Shown one piece after another: positions 48,372 to 49,825 of a stretch of DNA of 49,825 nt. The notes under the pieces were generated by a model. It ran no database searches. It was not told the DNA's origin and saw nothing but the letters and a program-made list of their open reading frames with translations. How positions within the stretch are numbered: the stretch's first letter is position 1; each line of letters begins with the position of its first letter. The position numbers were made by a program, and so were the translations under genes. This DNA comes from a virus: the IMG/VR virus record IMGVR_UViG_3300033388_000805, positions 1 to 49,825 of that record; one strand, given 5' to 3'.

Positions 48372-48854
48372 GTGGTTATACGTATAACAGAGAACGGTAT
48401 AATTTGTAATGATACTACAGGTTATATAATGAAACAAAGTATAGATTCTTATGGTTACATGGTAGTTAATTTAGGGCATGGTAAAACATATAAAGTACAT
48501 AGGTTGCTGGCTATTACCTATTTACCTAATCCTGATGAGTTAGAGACTGTGAACCATAAGGATGGTATAAAAATCCATAATTATGTATCTAATATAGAGT
48601 GGATGTCAGCAAAAGATAATTTAAAACACGCTAGAGACACTGGACTAAGTGCTGGTGGAATACGTAGTGGACGTTCTAAATTAACTGAACAACAAGTAAA
48701 AGATGTATGGCTACAACGAGGTAAAATAATCGCTAAAGAGGTCATACGGGTACTTAACCTACCTTGCAGTATTAATGCTGTATATGATATTTGGGAGAGT
48801 AGATCTTGGACGCACCTAACGAGTAAATTACACAAACAATTAAGGAGTAATTAA
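48372..48854 (+). CDS. HNH homing endonuclease between scaffold and capsid
   Basis: The 160-residue product has SIDSYGYMVVNLGHGKTYKV, HRLLAITYLPNP, ETVNHKDGIKIHNYVSNIEW and DNLKHARDTG: the HNH core (NHKDG, HNYVSNIEW) and the usual C-terminal helix-turn-helix (SKLTEQQVKDVWLQRGK). Start GTG at 48372 has no clear ribosome site; ATG at 48429 is an alternative that would drop part of the domain. Its end touches the capsid ATG, whose AAGGAG site lies inside this gene. Its DNA is more AT-rich than the genes on both sides. Confidence 0.7.
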   Translation: MVIRITENGIICNDTTGYIMKQSIDSYGYMVVNLGHGKTYKVHRLLAITYLPNPDELETVNHKDGIKIHNYVSNIEWMSAKDNLKHARDTGLSAGGIRSGRSKLTEQQVKDVWLQRGKIIAKEVIRVLNLPCSINAVYDIWESRSWTHLTSKLHKQLRSN

Positions 48855-49825
48855 TGGCAGAACAGGATGTATCCGCTAATCTAACGTACCCGATGTCCCA
48901 GAACTTCTCTGCTGACAAATTCGCATTAACCATTGAGATGTTCGATGGTAGAGTCCACGAGACTATGCAAGCAGCTAGTGTTCTAGATGGAGTTAATGAA
49001 TTCAAAGCCCTGATCGGTACAGACACGATGTCTAATAACATCATGGGTAATCCTACTTTGCAGGCTGTGGCCCCTGGGGTTGAACCTGCGGCTGGGACCA
49101 TTGAAGTAGGTAAGAATATAGTCCAGGTTAAAACTCCGATTATCGCTCGGGTAACTACAGCTATGCTAGCTGACGTTCAGGATCATCTGAATATCAGATC
49201 CAGAACCCCGGCGAACTTCGGGAAGCGTATTGCGAAGTCTATTGATGAAGTCCAGTTCGTACAGATGGTTAAGTCTATTCTGTATGATGATGGCGGTAAG
49301 GGTACTGGTGGGATTCTCCCTGTAGGTACAACCTATGACCTAGCCTCTGGGGATGAGCTTGACGCTGCTGACCTGACCACAGCTATCTACAAGATTTCTG
49401 AGGACTTGATGACTCTTGAAGTAGGCCAGGAAGATGGTAAGTTATACATGGCTCCTGCTCAGTACTTCACTCTGTTGAAGAACCAGCTTCTTCTCGACAA
49501 AGATATCAATAAAGATAACGGTTCTTATGCCCATGCGGCCATTGAAGTAGCCTCTGGTATGACCCTGGTTGCAACTAATAGAATCTCCCAGGCGGCTGAT
49601 ACAGTAGCTTCTCCCTCTAAGGTTGATTCTACAGCGGCCCTCTATGGTTCTACCTATGAGACTTCTGCCGCAGAAGCTAAGGCAGTAGCCCTGTTTATTA
49701 CCGCTGAGACTATCATGGTAGCCCAGAGTATCCCTCTGACTTCTGATGTGTATTGGGATAAACGTCTATTGACTTGGTTCATTGATTCTTATCTCGCCAT
49801 CGGTTGCGGTCCTGATCGAACTGAT
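48854..49825 (+). CDS. Major capsid protein, 5' part (continues at base 1)
   Basis: ATG at 48854 follows AAGGAG. The frame is open to the end of the window and, because 49712-49825 repeats 1-114, continues to TAG at 141, giving 332 residues in total. Its sequence (SQNFSADKFALTIEMFDGRV, VKTPIIARVTTAMLADVQDH, IDEVQFVQMVKSILYDDG, LYMAPAQYFTLLKN) fits the T7 gp10 HK97-fold family, as do its place after the scaffold and the terminator behind it. The duplicated part must be counted once. Confidence 0.9.
   Translation, partial: MAEQDVSANLTYPMSQNFSADKFALTIEMFDGRVHETMQAASVLDGVNEFKALIGTDTMSNNIMGNPTLQAVAPGVEPAAGTIEVGKNIVQVKTPIIARVTTAMLADVQDHLNIRSRTPANFGKRIAKSIDEVQFVQMVKSILYDDGGKGTGGILPVGTTYDLASGDELDAADLTTAIYKISEDLMTLEVGQEDGKLYMAPAQYFTLLKNQLLLDKDINKDNGSYAHAAIEVASGMTLVATNRISQAADTVASPSKVDSTAALYGSTYETSAAEAKAVALFITAETIMVAQSIPLTSDVYWDKRLLTWFIDSYLAIGCGPDRTD
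49712..49825. repeat. Terminal overlap, right copy (circular assembly)
   Basis: This is the exact counterpart of 1-114. Removing one copy leaves a 49,711-bp circle. Confidence 0.95.

Overview
The window is a near-complete genome of a T7-like podovirus (Autographiviridae-type) that assembles as a circle. Bases 1-114 are repeated exactly at 49712-49825, so the unique length is 49,711 bp and the major capsid gene runs across the artificial break. The assignment rests on a single-subunit T7-type RNA polymerase, a T7-like gene order all on the + strand, and the full T7 head-tail set (portal, scaffold, capsid, tail tubes A and B, internal virion proteins, fibre, holin-like gene, small and large terminase). 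The separate primase and helicase, the ThyX-like protein, dUTPase, class II (B12-type) ribonucleotide reductase and endonuclease VII resemble aquatic and marine T7-like phages. The host cannot be named from the sequence. I see no tRNA, CRISPR array, integrase, or recognisable endolysin or spanin.

Layout, starting from the biological left end. 22.0-23.5 kb is non-coding and lies between the last late gene and the first early gene, where T7 has its genome ends. It holds a terminator, an 18-bp perfect palindrome, a phage-type promoter, candidate tandem host promoters and the first of two covarying hairpins. 23.5-26.3 kb is an early block of tiny genes plus a helix-turn-helix-like protein. The RNA polymerase (26.35-29.04 kb) follows and ends at a UUCG-loop terminator; two putative phage promoters come directly after it. 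29.3-41.1 kb is DNA metabolism: ligase, primase, helicase (frame-broken), DNA polymerase, a putative ssDNA-binding protein, exonuclease, a cytosine-methyltransferase-like gene, a possible nucleotidyltransferase, endonuclease VII and a metallophosphoesterase. 41.1-43.7 kb is a nucleotide-synthesis operon (dUTPase, ThyX-like, RNR). 44.8-49.8 kb joined to 1-22 kb is the structural, packaging and lysis region. It includes a 4.6-kb cassette of seven probable surface or structural genes between the small and large terminase genes.

Regulation appears T7-like. Host polymerase would read the early block to the UUCG terminator, and the phage polymerase would then use a repeated promoter related to T3's, best form TTAACTACCCCCTCTAGTAG, at 22.2, 29.15, 29.2, 43.8 and 44.6 kb. 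A second family, the perfect palindrome TGTATACAATTGTATACA and its close variants, occurs about ten times and only between 22.7 and 40.0 kb; its role is unknown.

Several loci look recently rearranged: a helicase split by an apparent deletion and frameshift, a broken HNH gene before the polymerase, and an exact 115-bp copy of the exonuclease 3' end that has cut endonuclease VII off from its old start. Two further HNH genes sit at 43.8 and 48.4 kb. Tail tube B has no ATG/GTG/TTG start where the conserved N-terminus requires one.
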